From NCBI RefSeq assembly GCF_900540665.1, contig NZ_UQGV01000001.1, positions 28,507 through 92,506 on the forward strand: DNA of 64,000 nt, in the 5' to 3' direction. The position numbers and the translations under genes are program-made. Positions 34,244 to 44,030 of this stretch are shown one piece after another. The stretch is from an uncultured Catenibacterium sp. (lineage in GTDB: Bacteria; Bacillota_I; Bacilli_A; Erysipelotrichales; Coprobacillaceae). Under the pieces are notes generated by a model. That model saw nothing but the letters and a program-made list of their open reading frames with translations, was not told where the DNA came from and did not search any database. How positions within the stretch are numbered: position 1 is the stretch's first letter; every line of letters starts with the position of its first letter.

Positions 34244-35713
34244 ATGTATATAGGAACACAGGATTTACTTAAGCAGTATGATGCTTATTTATTAGAACAT
34301 GGTTATCAAATAGAGGAACTTGTTAATCTTGCAAGTGATGCTTTATTAAACCATTTCACAAAATATAATCAACTGGCTATTCTAATAGGACCAGGTAATA
34401 ATGGGGCGGATGGCTATTCTTTAGGATTAAAACTAGAGAAACTAGGAAAACAAGTCAGCTATTATTACAGTGGGGATATAGGAAAGGTATCACAGGCTAA
34501 TCGTTATTATCGTGATCATTGTGTTGATAATCATCTTATTTATGTAGATGAAGATAATATTAATACAATTAACTGGAATGACTATGATTGTATAGTAGAT
34601 GGATTATTTGGGTTTGGATTAAATAGCGCCCCTAGAGGCATGTACAAGATCATGATAGAGTCTATTAACGATACTTATATTGGTATTGTCGGGGCTATTG
34701 ATATCCCTACAGGACTTGACTGTAATACAGGAAAAGCGTATGAAACAGCATTAAAGGCAGATTTCACAGTTACTTTAACTGCTTTAAAACAAGGTTTCTT
34801 AGATCCCCGTTCATTAGAATATACAGGTGAAGTGATTTTAGAAACATTGGCTGTAAAGGACTGTTTCAAGGAAGCAGGCTTATTTGAATATGTAGGGCAG
34901 GAATATGCTAAAGCACATTTAAGAAAGAGAGTCTATAATGGTTATAAGAATATCTATGGAGTAGATGGTTTAATTGTAGGAAGTGACCAATATACAGGTG
35001 CACCATTACTTGCGACTAAAGCAGCTTATTATACAGGTGCAGGTATTGTGAAGACAATTACTTCAGAAAAAGTGACTTCACTATTACCTCTTTATATTCC
35101 TGAAGCTATTCCAGTTACGAGACCACAGATTTTCCATTATGATGATTTTGATGGTTATGATGCATTATTAGTCGGATGTGGTTTAGGGCTTGAAGAGGGT
35201 GCTTTTAGAGCCGTTATTGATATTATGACAGCTTCTATCTGCCCACTTGTCCTTGATGCAGATGCACTTACAATTCTATCTAGAAATATGCATTTATTAG
35301 AAAAACAGGATCGTAGTGTTATTCTTACGCCTCATATTGGTGAATTCAAACGTTTATGTCATGTAGAAGATTATCCTGATTTAATGATTGCAGCACAGAG
35401 TTTTGCTTCAAAGTATCATTGTATTCTTGTCTTAAAAGGTCCTCATACTATAGTGACTGATGGTAAGACATCTTATCGTATTGCGTCTGGTAATAAAGCC
35501 ATGGCAGTAGGTGGCATGGGTGATACACTCGCTGGAATCATTACATCACTTCTAGGACAGGGTTATGAAGCGTTAGAAGCGGCAGTACTTGGTGTTTATA
35601 TTCATGGATGTGCTGGAGATGAAGTTGCAAAACAGGCCTATACAGTTATTCCTGAAAAACTTATCGAAGAAATACCACATACAATGGCTGTACTTGCTGG
35701 TGAAATAGAATAA
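34244..35713 (+). CDS. nnr: bifunctional NAD(P)H-hydrate epimerase / dehydratase
   Basis: A 489-residue metabolite-repair enzyme. The N-terminal YjeF_N domain (about 1-210) epimerises damaged NAD(P)HX (LIGPGNNGADGYSLGLKL, CIVDGLFGFGLN, IDIPTGLDCNTG). The C-terminal ribokinase-like domain (about 220-489) is the ADP/ATP-dependent dehydratase (GCGLGLEEG, LDADAL, LTPHIGEFKRL and the catalytic NKAMAVGGMGDTLAGII). GGGAG eight bases before the ATG at 34244 rules out the upstream GTG. It converges on the yfiH-type gene. Confidence 0.93.
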   Translation: MYIGTQDLLKQYDAYLLEHGYQIEELVNLASDALLNHFTKYNQLAILIGPGNNGADGYSLGLKLEKLGKQVSYYYSGDIGKVSQANRYYRDHCVDNHLIYVDEDNINTINWNDYDCIVDGLFGFGLNSAPRGMYKIMIESINDTYIGIVGAIDIPTGLDCNTGKAYETALKADFTVTLTALKQGFLDPRSLEYTGEVILETLAVKDCFKEAGLFEYVGQEYAKAHLRKRVYNGYKNIYGVDGLIVGSDQYTGAPLLATKAAYYTGAGIVKTITSEKVTSLLPLYIPEAIPVTRPQIFHYDDFDGYDALLVGCGLGLEEGAFRAVIDIMTASICPLVLDADALTILSRNMHLLEKQDRSVILTPHIGEFKRLCHVEDYPDLMIAAQSFASKYHCILVLKGPHTIVTDGKTSYRIASGNKAMAVGGMGDTLAGIITSLLGQGYEALEAAVLGVYIHGCAGDEVAKQAYTVIPEKLIEEIPHTMAVLAGEIE

Positions 35714-35757
35714 GAAAAAAGCTGGAAAGCAAAAATTGCTTGCCAGCTATTTTTTTA
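35714..35757. terminator. bidirectional hairpin terminator
   Basis: AAAAAAGCTGG...CCAGCTATTTTTT with internal AGC/GCT pairing, between convergent genes; it contains the stop of the minus-strand gene. Confidence 0.85.
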
Positions 35758-36508
35758 GTCTGATAATAGAAATATTACGATTTTTAGTATGTGTCTTACG
35801 ATAACTAAAGAATAAATCATCATTTTCCATTGTACAATAAGGGCTGACTTCAATATGTTCCTCTAAAACACCACAGTTAAGTAACTGCTGTTTAATAAGT
35901 CCCTTAGAATTTAGAAGATAATGTGTTTTATCTTTTTTTGTATAGAAAGAAGAAGTATCAAAACTCATACTCTTAACACGATCAATAATATCATCCATCG
36001 CTTCAAAGTTGCGTGCCTCAATAGAAGGTCCTACATAAGCATAAATCTGATCTGGGTTACATCCCTCGTCTTCTATTAAATGACGTGTCACTTTGCCTAC
36101 AATTTCAGTGACCGTACCTTTCCATCCTGAATGAATCGCAGCTACTAGATGCTGATTCTCACAATATAAAAGAACAGGACAGCAATCTGCATGGAAGGTA
36201 AATAAAGTCAAGTCTGTATCTCTTGTATATAATGCATCAAAACCTAAATAGGCATCCTTCTGGCTATAAATCCCTTTTCCACCATCATTTCTATTTACAC
36301 TTAAATAATGTGTTGTATGACGCTGTAAAGGTGCAACCATATGATCAAGCTCAGTATGAAGCATTTGTGCGAGTTCTTTACGGTTTTCTAGCACCTGCTT
36401 GTCATCTAAGCCATTATAGCTCATATTAAACAGCTTACCATCAATATGTGCTGGTACTGTATAGCCTTCTACCATATCATTATTAAATTTCCAAGGTATT
36501 AATTTCAT
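35747..36508 (-). CDS. YfiH/PgeF-family (laccase-domain) purine nucleoside or peptidoglycan-editing enzyme
   Basis: A 253-residue DUF152/cytochrome-like laccase-fold protein. Metal-binding residues are visible in LTLFTFHADCCPVLLY and VAAIHSGWKGTVTEIVGKV (His-Cys-His set). Members named YfiH, PgeF or FAMIN homologues have been reported to act on purine nucleosides and, in E. coli, to prevent misincorporation into peptidoglycan. The old name polyphenol oxidase is not well supported. It overlaps the end of the RqcH gene by four bases and is cotranscribed with it. Confidence 0.88.
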   Translation of the reverse strand: MKLIPWKFNNDMVEGYTVPAHIDGKLFNMSYNGLDDKQVLENRKELAQMLHTELDHMVAPLQRHTTHYLSVNRNDGGKGIYSQKDAYLGFDALYTRDTDLTLFTFHADCCPVLLYCENQHLVAAIHSGWKGTVTEIVGKVTRHLIEDEGCNPDQIYAYVGPSIEARNFEAMDDIIDRVKSMSFDTSSFYTKKDKTHYLLNSKGLIKQQLLNCGVLEEHIEVSPYCTMENDDLFFSYRKTHTKNRNISIIRLKK

Positions 36509-38145
36509 CTAGAATCCTCCACTTTCTCTAGTTCATCATAGAAAGAATCATCAGGATCAATATAAATTGTCTTATAATGCCCTAAAAGAACTAAACCTGG
36601 CTTATTTGTATGAGGTTTTTTCAAGTTCTTCACTAAACAATAATTCACAGGAACACTTGAACTATATTTCCCCTTAGAGAAATATGCCGCAATATTTGCC
36701 GCAAGTCTCATAGTATACTCATCAAGATTTTCTGCATGCACAATAATATGAGAACCAGGCATATCTTTTACATGGAACCACATATCATTACGTGATGCCA
36801 TCTTGAATGTTAGATAATCATTCTGCAGGTTATTCTTACCAACATAGATAATAATACCATCACGAGTACGATAGACATCATAATGAGGATGTGTTTTCTT
36901 TTTTAACTTCTTCACATTCTTCTTACGGATATAGCCCATGTTTTCAAGCTCTTCCTTGATTTCCATGGCATCATAATAATCCGCATTATCCATCAAGGTA
37001 TTCAAAGTATCAAAATAATTGATTTCTTCTTTCGTCTTTTCAATCTGTTCCTCTAGAACCTTTAAGGAATTCTTTGCTTTCTGATACTTATTATAATAAT
37101 GGTTGGCGTTTGTTTTTCCATCAAAACGCTCATCAAGTTCAATAGTCATCTTTGTCCCATCATAATAATTATCTACAGTCACTTCCTTCATCCCTTTTTG
37201 AATAAGATGTAAAGAAGCATATAAGAGGTCACCTTTAATGCGATATTCATCACTATTATGAGAATCAAATAATGTCTTTTCTAGTTTATCAAGCTTATTC
37301 ACATTCTTTGTATATTCTTTCTGAATAAAATGAAGAATATCAGAGGTCTGCTGTTTAATACGATCCTTCTGATCAATAAACTGATAATAAGCATCTAATC
37401 CATCAAAAAGAGAATAGTGATCAATTCTTTTTCCAAAACAGTTTAAAGGAATTACATGATACTTCTCTTTATCACCTCGTGTGATATAGAGTTCTTTACT
37501 ATTTCGAATTTCATTCATAATAGTTTTAAAATCAGTACCTTGTTCCATTCTCACAGCTACTTCTTCAGCTAAGTCCTTGGAGAATCCTTCAAACTCTTTT
37601 ACAAGCTGAGTTGTCTCTGGGGTATTCTCGAATGGATTCTTCTTATCAAGAAGTGGAGGGTAGGTATAAGTAATCCCTGGCTGCATAATACGTATACTAT
37701 CACTTGGAGAAACACGCTTTAAACATTCAAGAATCTTATCTTCTTTATTTGTAAGAATAAAGTTAGAATGCTTACCCATGATTTCTATATAGAGATGATA
37801 CTCTACAAGATCTTTAAATTCATTTCTTCCTCTTAAAGTTATCTTTAATATACGATCAAGTCCCACCTGTTCAATACGCTCAATAAAAGAACCTTCAATA
37901 TGTTTTCTTAGAAACATAGTTAAAGCGTTAGGAAAATCAGGTGTAGGATAATTCAACTGTGTTAACTGAACACGTGCATACATTGGATGAATAGAAACAA
38001 GAAGTTTTTTATTTTCATTCTGCGCACGTACAGTCATTAATAATTCGTATTTCGATATCTGATATAATTTTGAAATACGTCCTGTCACGATTGTTTCATT
38101 TAATAATTCTGTAACACGTGACAATACAATTCCATCAAATGCCAT
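36505..38145 (-). CDS. rqcH: ribosome quality control protein RqcH (NFACT family)
   Basis: A 546-residue NFACT protein, older name fibronectin-binding protein FbpA. The N-terminus MAFDGIVLSRVTELLNE and NFACT-N domain is followed by a long coiled-coil (about residues 270-430, KNVNKLDKLEKTLFD and EEQIEKTKEEINYFD) and the NFACT-R domain (GKNNLQNDYLTFK, DMWFHVKDMPGSHIIVHAE). RqcH recruits tRNA-Ala to stalled 50S subunits and adds C-terminal alanine tails. GGGTGA eight or nine bases upstream selects the ATG at 38145 over upstream in-frame codons. Confidence 0.93.
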   Translation of the reverse strand: MAFDGIVLSRVTELLNETIVTGRISKLYQISKYELLMTVRAQNENKKLLVSIHPMYARVQLTQLNYPTPDFPNALTMFLRKHIEGSFIERIEQVGLDRILKITLRGRNEFKDLVEYHLYIEIMGKHSNFILTNKEDKILECLKRVSPSDSIRIMQPGITYTYPPLLDKKNPFENTPETTQLVKEFEGFSKDLAEEVAVRMEQGTDFKTIMNEIRNSKELYITRGDKEKYHVIPLNCFGKRIDHYSLFDGLDAYYQFIDQKDRIKQQTSDILHFIQKEYTKNVNKLDKLEKTLFDSHNSDEYRIKGDLLYASLHLIQKGMKEVTVDNYYDGTKMTIELDERFDGKTNANHYYNKYQKAKNSLKVLEEQIEKTKEEINYFDTLNTLMDNADYYDAMEIKEELENMGYIRKKNVKKLKKKTHPHYDVYRTRDGIIIYVGKNNLQNDYLTFKMASRNDMWFHVKDMPGSHIIVHAENLDEYTMRLAANIAAYFSKGKYSSSVPVNYCLVKNLKKPHTNKPGLVLLGHYKTIYIDPDDSFYDELEKVEDSR

Positions 38146-38236
38146 ATTCATCACCCGACTTAGTATAACACATTTAAAAGTGTTTGACATCACTGTTTTA
38201 TTCATGTAGGATTACTTAAAAAGGGGATGTAGATAA

Positions 38237-38800
38237 GTGAAAAGAGGCCTTCTAATTATCCTGAGTGGACCTAGCGGCGTAGGCAAAGGAACAGTCAGAG
38301 AACAACTATTTAAAGAAGAATCATTAAACCTTGCATATTCAATTTCAATGACTACACGATATAAGAGACCTGGCGAAAGAGAAGGAATCGATTATTTCTT
38401 TGTAGATGTTGATACATTCAAACAAAAGATTGAGCAGGGTGAATTACTGGAATACGCACAGTTTGTAGGTAATTACTATGGAACACCTAAAGCCTATGTA
38501 GATCAGCTACTAGATGAAGGTAAGAATGTTGTGCTAGAAATCGAAGTACAGGGTGCACTTCAGGTTATGAAGAAAGTACCAGATGCACTTACAATTTTCT
38601 TAGTACCACCTTCAATGGAAGAATTAGAAAAACGTATTCGTGGACGTAGAACAGAAGCTGAAGATGTTATTAAAGAACGTCTTGATAAAGCAAGAAGAGA
38701 AATTGCGACAAAAGATCAGTATAAGCATGTAGTGGTGAATGATGATGTTATGCGTGCTAAAGATGATATTGTCAAGATTATCGAAGAGAACATGAAGTAG
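38237..38800 (+). CDS. gmk: guanylate kinase
   Basis: A 187-residue kinase, GMP + ATP to GDP + ADP. P-loop is LSGPSGVGKGTV, GMP-binding residues lie in SMTTRYKRPGEREGIDYFFV and YYGTPKAYV, and the lid is RGRRTEAEDVI. The likely start is GTG at 38237, preceded by AAGGGGATG. It opens the conserved run ending in thiN; rpoZ and coaBC, usually next in Firmicutes, are absent, and priA follows directly after a terminator. Confidence 0.96.
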   Translation: MKRGLLIILSGPSGVGKGTVREQLFKEESLNLAYSISMTTRYKRPGEREGIDYFFVDVDTFKQKIEQGELLEYAQFVGNYYGTPKAYVDQLLDEGKNVVLEIEVQGALQVMKKVPDALTIFLVPPSMEELEKRIRGRRTEAEDVIKERLDKARREIATKDQYKHVVVNDDVMRAKDDIVKIIEENMK

Positions 38801-38822
38801 CCATCTGGCTGCTTTTTCTTTT
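38795..38822 (+). terminator. hairpin between gmk and priA
   Basis: AGTAGCC and GGCTGCT arms (one T-G pair), ATCT loop, TTTTTC tail; it overlaps the gmk stop. Confidence 0.75.
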
Positions 38823-38838
38823 TTACGGAGGTGATTTT

Positions 38839-41025
38839 ATGTTCAAGGTAGAAGTATTAGTAGAACATCCTGTTCAGGCATTAGATCGTGGCTTTTCTTA
38901 TTTATCTAAGAAGCCGATTCTTACAGGAATCCGTGTACAGGTTCCATTTAATCATCGTCAGGTGGTTGGTTATGTCTTATCAGTTGAAGAAGTTCAACTA
39001 ACGCAAAAAGAACTAGAAGAAAGAGATGGCTTTAAATACTCTTATATTCATTCTGTCATAGATGAAGCACCACTTTTAAATAATGAATTAATTACACTAG
39101 CCCATCGTATGTCCAAGATGACACTTTGCCCACTGATTGCCTGCTTTCAGGCAATGCTGCCAGGTACTTTAAAACCCTCTACACATAAAATGGTCGGTAT
39201 TAAGACGAGACAATGTGTAAGAGTAATCAATACAGGAACACCTAAAACAGTGAAACAGAAGGAATGTTTCCGTATGCTTTTAGATCACGGAGAAATGTTT
39301 CTTAAGGATATCCCTTATTCTAGAAGTGTCATCTCATCTCTTGAGAATCAAGGATTAATAGAGATTTATAATAAAGAAGTACAGCGTAATCCTTATACAG
39401 GAAATGATTTAAAAGTCAATAATGAAATTACTTTAACTCCACTTCAAAAAAGTGTTGTGAGTGGAATTCTTCATACCTCTCAGACTATTTCTCTTATTCA
39501 TGGAGTTACAGGATCAGGTAAGACAGAAGTCTATATTGCGCTGACTAAAAAGATGTTAGAAAAGAATAAAACAGTACTTATGCTTGTGCCAGAAATATCC
39601 TTGACACCGATGATGGAACGTATTTTTAAAGAACGTTTTCATGACGAAGTGGCAATCATTCATTCTCGTTTATCACAAGGAGAAAAATATGATGAATATC
39701 GTCGTATAAAAAAGGGTGAAGCCCGTATTGTAGTAGGAGCGCGTTCTGCAATCTTTGCGCCAGTTGAGAATCTAGGACTCATCATTATGGATGAAGAACA
39801 CGATATGAGCTATAAGCAGGACAATACACCACGCTATCATACATTATCTATTGCGAAGATGCGTGCAGAGAAAAATAATGCGAAGATTATCCTAGGTAGT
39901 GCGACACCATCTGTAGAAACATATGCGAGAGCACAAATTGGAATCTATGGCTTATTTGAGATGAAAGAAAGAATTAATGGTAAACCATTACCTTATTGCG
40001 AAGTGGTTGATATGGGCAATGAAGCACGTCAGGGGAACTATTCACTTTTATCTCAAAGAATGCAGCAGCGACTAAAAGAGACTCTGAATAAGGGAGAACA
40101 GGCGATGATTCTTTTAAATAAGAGAGGCTATGCGTCTTTTATTAAATGTGAATCGTGTGGTGAACCGATCCGCTGTCCACATTGTGATGTGACACTTACT
40201 TATCATAAAGCAGAAAACAGATTAAAATGTCATTTATGTGAATATTTCACTTCTGTACCTCAAGTCTGTCCTGAATGTGGTAGTACACATCTTAAAAAGA
40301 TAGGGTATGGTACACAGAAAATAGAAGAAGAATTAGAAAAGAAATATCCAGACGCACGTATTATTCGCTTTGACTTTGATACAACCCGTAATAAGAATAC
40401 ACATTTAAAATTACTTAAAGATTTTGAAGAACATAAAGCAGATATTATGCTTGGTACACAGATGATTGCGAAGGGGCTTGATTTCTCCAATGTCACATTT
40501 GTAGGGGTTCTTATGGCTGATCTGTCTCTTATGGTACCGGATTTTAGAGCTTCTGAACGCACATTCCAGTTATTATGTCAGGTAGCAGGAAGAAGCGGTC
40601 GAGGAGATAAGCAGGGGACTGTTATGATTCAAACATTTAATCCTGAACATTATGCAATCAAGACAGCTGTGAAGCAGGACTATGAAGCTTTCTTTAAGGA
40701 AGAGATGTTATTTAGAAAGAAAGCAAAATATCCACCATTCTGTCACCTTGTATCAGTCATTGTACAATCCCGTACACCAAAGAATGTTCATTTGACAGCT
40801 TTGGATATAAGCAAGTATTTAAAGGAACATTTAGAAAAGGTACGCATTATCGGCCCTCAGCCGGCCTTTAAGATGCAGGATACCTATCGTGAAAGAATTT
40901 TGATTAAATATATAGAATCTAAACCAATCTATGAACAATTAAGTATCATTGATGACTATTATAACCGTACAAGAAGAGGAGGTGTCATTGTGGCATGCGA
41001 TTTTAATCCGTATTCCACATATTAA
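38839..41025 (+). CDS. priA: primosomal helicase PriA
   Basis: A 728-residue replication-restart helicase. The N-terminal DNA-binding domain starts FKVEVLVEHPVQALDRGFSY; the helicase core has Walker A HGVTGSGKTEVY, Walker B IIMDEEHDMSYKQ and GSATPSVETYA; eight cysteines bind two zincs (CESCGEPIRCPHCDVTL, CHLCEYFTSVPQVCPECG); the C-terminal half has LGTQMIAKGLDFSNVTFVG and QVAGRSGRGDKQG. GGAGGTGA precedes the ATG. The rsmB gene follows one base after its stop, without def or fmt between. Confidence 0.96.
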   Translation: MFKVEVLVEHPVQALDRGFSYLSKKPILTGIRVQVPFNHRQVVGYVLSVEEVQLTQKELEERDGFKYSYIHSVIDEAPLLNNELITLAHRMSKMTLCPLIACFQAMLPGTLKPSTHKMVGIKTRQCVRVINTGTPKTVKQKECFRMLLDHGEMFLKDIPYSRSVISSLENQGLIEIYNKEVQRNPYTGNDLKVNNEITLTPLQKSVVSGILHTSQTISLIHGVTGSGKTEVYIALTKKMLEKNKTVLMLVPEISLTPMMERIFKERFHDEVAIIHSRLSQGEKYDEYRRIKKGEARIVVGARSAIFAPVENLGLIIMDEEHDMSYKQDNTPRYHTLSIAKMRAEKNNAKIILGSATPSVETYARAQIGIYGLFEMKERINGKPLPYCEVVDMGNEARQGNYSLLSQRMQQRLKETLNKGEQAMILLNKRGYASFIKCESCGEPIRCPHCDVTLTYHKAENRLKCHLCEYFTSVPQVCPECGSTHLKKIGYGTQKIEEELEKKYPDARIIRFDFDTTRNKNTHLKLLKDFEEHKADIMLGTQMIAKGLDFSNVTFVGVLMADLSLMVPDFRASERTFQLLCQVAGRSGRGDKQGTVMIQTFNPEHYAIKTAVKQDYEAFFKEEMLFRKKAKYPPFCHLVSVIVQSRTPKNVHLTALDISKYLKEHLEKVRIIGPQPAFKMQDTYRERILIKYIESKPIYEQLSIIDDYYNRTRRGGVIVACDFNPYSTY

Positions 41026-41026
41026 T

Positions 41027-42271
41027 ATGAAAGAAAGAGAAACAGCATTAGACATACTCATTGATTATGAAAAGAATGAAAGTTATTTAAATATCACTTT
41101 AAATCATACTCTTACTCAAGATTTCTCACCATCAGAAAGAGGTCTCATTACAACCCTCGTCTATGGGACTATTCAGAATCGTCTATATCTAGAATATCAA
41201 TTAGAACCATACATCCATATTCGCTTAAAAGTTGTAGAGAGAATGCTTCTATTAATGAGCCTTTACCAGCATTTCTATTTAGATACACCAGATTATGCGA
41301 TAGTGAATGAAGCAGTAGAAATTATTAAAGAAAGAAGAAATAAACGTGCAGGAGGCATGATTAATGCGATTTTGCATAGCTGTTTTAAAGAAACAAGATC
41401 TTTAGATGATTTGGATTATGATGAACGTTTATCTATTTATACAAGTCATCCATTATGGATGGTCAAGATGTTCAATGCACAATATGGCAAAGAAACAACA
41501 GAAAAGATTCTTCATGCTGATAATGAAGTTCCTTTAAAAAGCGGCCGTGTGAATACGTATAAGATGTCTCGTGAGGAATTCTTAAAGAAGTATCCAGAGT
41601 TTACTCCAGGCTATCTATCACCAGAAGGTGTGTTATTAAAAGAAGGCAATATTGCGCATACTGAAGCATTTAAAGAAGGTCTAGTCACTATTCAGGATGA
41701 ATCATCACAGATGGTCGCTCGCTTATTAAATCCAGGTGAAGAAGATGTTGTATTAGATATGTGCGGAGCACCAGGCTCTAAAACAACACATCTTGGTACA
41801 CTCATGAATAATAAAGGCTTGATTGATGTTTATGATCTTTATCCACATAAAGCAAAGCTTATTGAAGACAATGCGAAAAGACTTGGATTATCCAATATCC
41901 ATGTTCATACAGGAGATAGTACAGACCTTTCATTATTTGATAAGCAGTATACAAAAATACTCTTAGATGGTCCATGTTCTGGACTTGGTGTTCTTTCTAG
42001 AAAACCTGAAATCAAGTACCATGACTCGGATGCAATGGATGAAATCATTCTTATTCAAGCAAAATTACTAGAAAATGCATATTCTTTATGTATAAAAGGT
42101 GGTAATATAGTGTATAGTACGTGCACTATAAATAAAAAAGAAAACGAAAAACAGATTGAAAAATTCATAAAGAAGCATCCCGATATGCATGTGGTAAAAG
42201 AGCGTACTATACTTCCATTTGAATATCACAGTGATGGCTTTTATATGTGTCTGTTAGAAAAGGATGTATGA
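41027..42271 (+). CDS. rsmB: 16S rRNA m5C967 methyltransferase RsmB
   Basis: SAM-dependent methyltransferase of 414 residues. The N-terminal NusB-like domain (ALDILIDYEKNESYLNITLN) is followed by the catalytic domain: SAM-binding DMCGAPGSKTTHL, GDSTDLSLF, catalytic cysteines in LLDGPCSGLGVL and VYSTCTINKKENE. The ATG at 41027 gives the normal N-terminus but lacks a ribosome site; GAGGAGG inside priA is five bases before an in-frame TTG at 40988, which would add 13 residues. The true start is therefore open. It overlaps rlmN by four bases. Confidence 0.92.
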   Translation: MKERETALDILIDYEKNESYLNITLNHTLTQDFSPSERGLITTLVYGTIQNRLYLEYQLEPYIHIRLKVVERMLLLMSLYQHFYLDTPDYAIVNEAVEIIKERRNKRAGGMINAILHSCFKETRSLDDLDYDERLSIYTSHPLWMVKMFNAQYGKETTEKILHADNEVPLKSGRVNTYKMSREEFLKKYPEFTPGYLSPEGVLLKEGNIAHTEAFKEGLVTIQDESSQMVARLLNPGEEDVVLDMCGAPGSKTTHLGTLMNNKGLIDVYDLYPHKAKLIEDNAKRLGLSNIHVHTGDSTDLSLFDKQYTKILLDGPCSGLGVLSRKPEIKYHDSDAMDEIILIQAKLLENAYSLCIKGGNIVYSTCTINKKENEKQIEKFIKKHPDMHVVKERTILPFEYHSDGFYMCLLEKDV

Positions 42272-43299
42272 TGAAATCAATTTATGACTTAACACTTGAA
42301 CAATTAAAAGAAGAATTAAAAGCGATGGGGCAGAAGCCTTTCCGTGCGAAACAGATCTATGAATGGATTTATGTAAAGAATGTCTATGATTTTCATCAGA
42401 TGACTAATCTTTCTAAAGAACTTCAGGAAACACTTTCCAACCATTTCAGTGATGCGCTTTTAACTATCAAGGAAAAGCAGGTCGCACGTGATGGTACGAC
42501 TAAATATCTTCTTGAATTAGAAGATGGAGGACTCATTGAAACAGTATTGATGATTCAGACTTATGGTCGTTCATTATGTGTCACAAGCCAGTTGGGCTGC
42601 AATATGGGCTGTTCCTTCTGTGCTTCAGGCTTATTAAAGAAACAGCGCAACCTTACAAGTGGTGAAATCGTGAAACAGGTCTTGACTGTTATGAATGATT
42701 TAAAAGAAAGGGTGACTCATGTAGTTGTCATGGGAACAGGTGAACCATTTGATAACTATGATGAAGTCATGAACTTCATCTATACAGTCAATGAACCTCA
42801 TGGTTTAGCTATTGGCGCAAGACATCTCACTATCTCTACATGTGGTTTGATTCCTGGAATTGAACGTTTCTCTCATGAACCGATCCAGGTGAATCTAGCA
42901 ATCAGCTTACATGCACCTAATGATGAAATCCGAAATGAATTGATGCCTATCAACAAACGTTATAATATGGATGATTTAAGAGATGCAATCAAGACATATA
43001 TTGAACGTACAAATCGTCGTGTCACTCTTGAATATATTTTATTGAAGGATGTCAATGATGATATCAAATATGCACGTCAGTTAGCGCATTATCTTCGTGG
43101 ATTAAATGTCTATGTTAATTTAATTCCTTATAACCCTGTAGATGAACATGGCTATAAACAATCTCTAGGTCATACAATTACTGCATTTAAGGATGAACTT
43201 ATTCGTTTGCATATTAATTGTACTTTAAGAAAAGAACATGGCCGTGATATTGATGGCGCATGTGGACAGTTACGTGCAAAAAGAGAGAAAGGAGCATAA
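42268..43299 (+). CDS. rlmN: dual-specificity RNA methyltransferase RlmN
   Basis: A 343-residue radical-SAM enzyme methylating C2 of A2503 in 23S rRNA and A37 of some tRNAs. The iron-sulfur motif CNMGCSFCASG is present, with GEP motif VMGTGEPFDNYDEV, and the two mechanistic cysteines appear where expected: Cys in the FCASG-proximal loop and one near the C-terminus in DIDGACGQL. The start ATG at 42268 overlaps the rsmB stop; an ATG at 42271 is an alternative. PrpC follows almost immediately. Confidence 0.96.
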   Translation: MMKSIYDLTLEQLKEELKAMGQKPFRAKQIYEWIYVKNVYDFHQMTNLSKELQETLSNHFSDALLTIKEKQVARDGTTKYLLELEDGGLIETVLMIQTYGRSLCVTSQLGCNMGCSFCASGLLKKQRNLTSGEIVKQVLTVMNDLKERVTHVVVMGTGEPFDNYDEVMNFIYTVNEPHGLAIGARHLTISTCGLIPGIERFSHEPIQVNLAISLHAPNDEIRNELMPINKRYNMDDLRDAIKTYIERTNRRVTLEYILLKDVNDDIKYARQLAHYLRGLNVYVNLIPYNPVDEHGYKQSLGHTITAFKDELIRLHINCTLRKEHGRDIDGACGQLRAKREKGA

Positions 43300-43300
43300 T

Positions 43301-44029
43301 ATGGCTATCTCCGCGATGACTGATATCGGAATAAAAAGGGCAGTGAATCAAGATAGAGCAGTCTATAAAATTAAGAATCATGAAATCGTTGGCGTATTGT
43401 GTGATGGAATGGGTGGTCATCTTGCAGGTGAAGTTGCTTCAACACTTGTGAGTCGTTATGTGATTGAACATTTCTTTGATCATTCACCATTTCTAGATGA
43501 TGAATCTATTCATGCCTGGATTTCATCTTTACTATTAACTGCCAATGATCTTGTGAATAAGGAAAGCGATATGCATAGTGAATATGCAGGCATGGGGACT
43601 ACAATTGTCATCTGTTATATGGATGGTAAGAATACTTATGTATCCCATGTGGGTGATTCTAGAGCTTATTTGTATAAAGATACATTAAAGCAGATTACAG
43701 CAGATGATACTTTTGTGAATGAACTTGTAAAAAGAGGTTTGATCAATGAAGAAGAAGCCTCACATCATCCAAAAAGAAATGTCTTAGTGCAGGCTATTGG
43801 TATTAAAGAAGCTTTACGTATTTCTTTTTATAAGATTGAAGAAGATTATCGTGCAATATTACTCTGTTCAGATGGATTATATAATTCTCTCTCATCTCAA
43901 CAGATTGAAGAAATACTACAAAAAAATGCATCAGTTGATCAAAAAACTGAATGCCTCATTCAATCAGCCAATGAATTTGGCGGATTAGATAATATTGGTG
44001 TTTTACTAATTGAGAAGGGAGAAGCATAA
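43301..44029 (+). CDS. prpC: PP2C-type protein phosphatase
   Basis: A 242-residue Ser/Thr phosphatase that reverses PrkC phosphorylation. Metal-binding motifs are MTDIGIKRAVNQDRA, LCDGMGGHLAGEVAS, VSHVGDSRAYLYK, LLCSDGLYNSLS and GGLDNIGVLLI, in the canonical order. AAAGGAGCATAAT precedes the ATG at 43301. Its stop directly abuts the kinase gene start, as in other Firmicutes. Confidence 0.95.
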   Translation: MAISAMTDIGIKRAVNQDRAVYKIKNHEIVGVLCDGMGGHLAGEVASTLVSRYVIEHFFDHSPFLDDESIHAWISSLLLTANDLVNKESDMHSEYAGMGTTIVICYMDGKNTYVSHVGDSRAYLYKDTLKQITADDTFVNELVKRGLINEEEASHHPKRNVLVQAIGIKEALRISFYKIEEDYRAILLCSDGLYNSLSSQQIEEILQKNASVDQKTECLIQSANEFGGLDNIGVLLIEKGEA

Positions 44030-44030
44030 G

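Noticed and set aside
36223..36429. Plus-strand ORF inside the YfiH-type gene
   Set aside because: Lies wholly antisense within a gene with family motifs; composition is that of a shadow frame.
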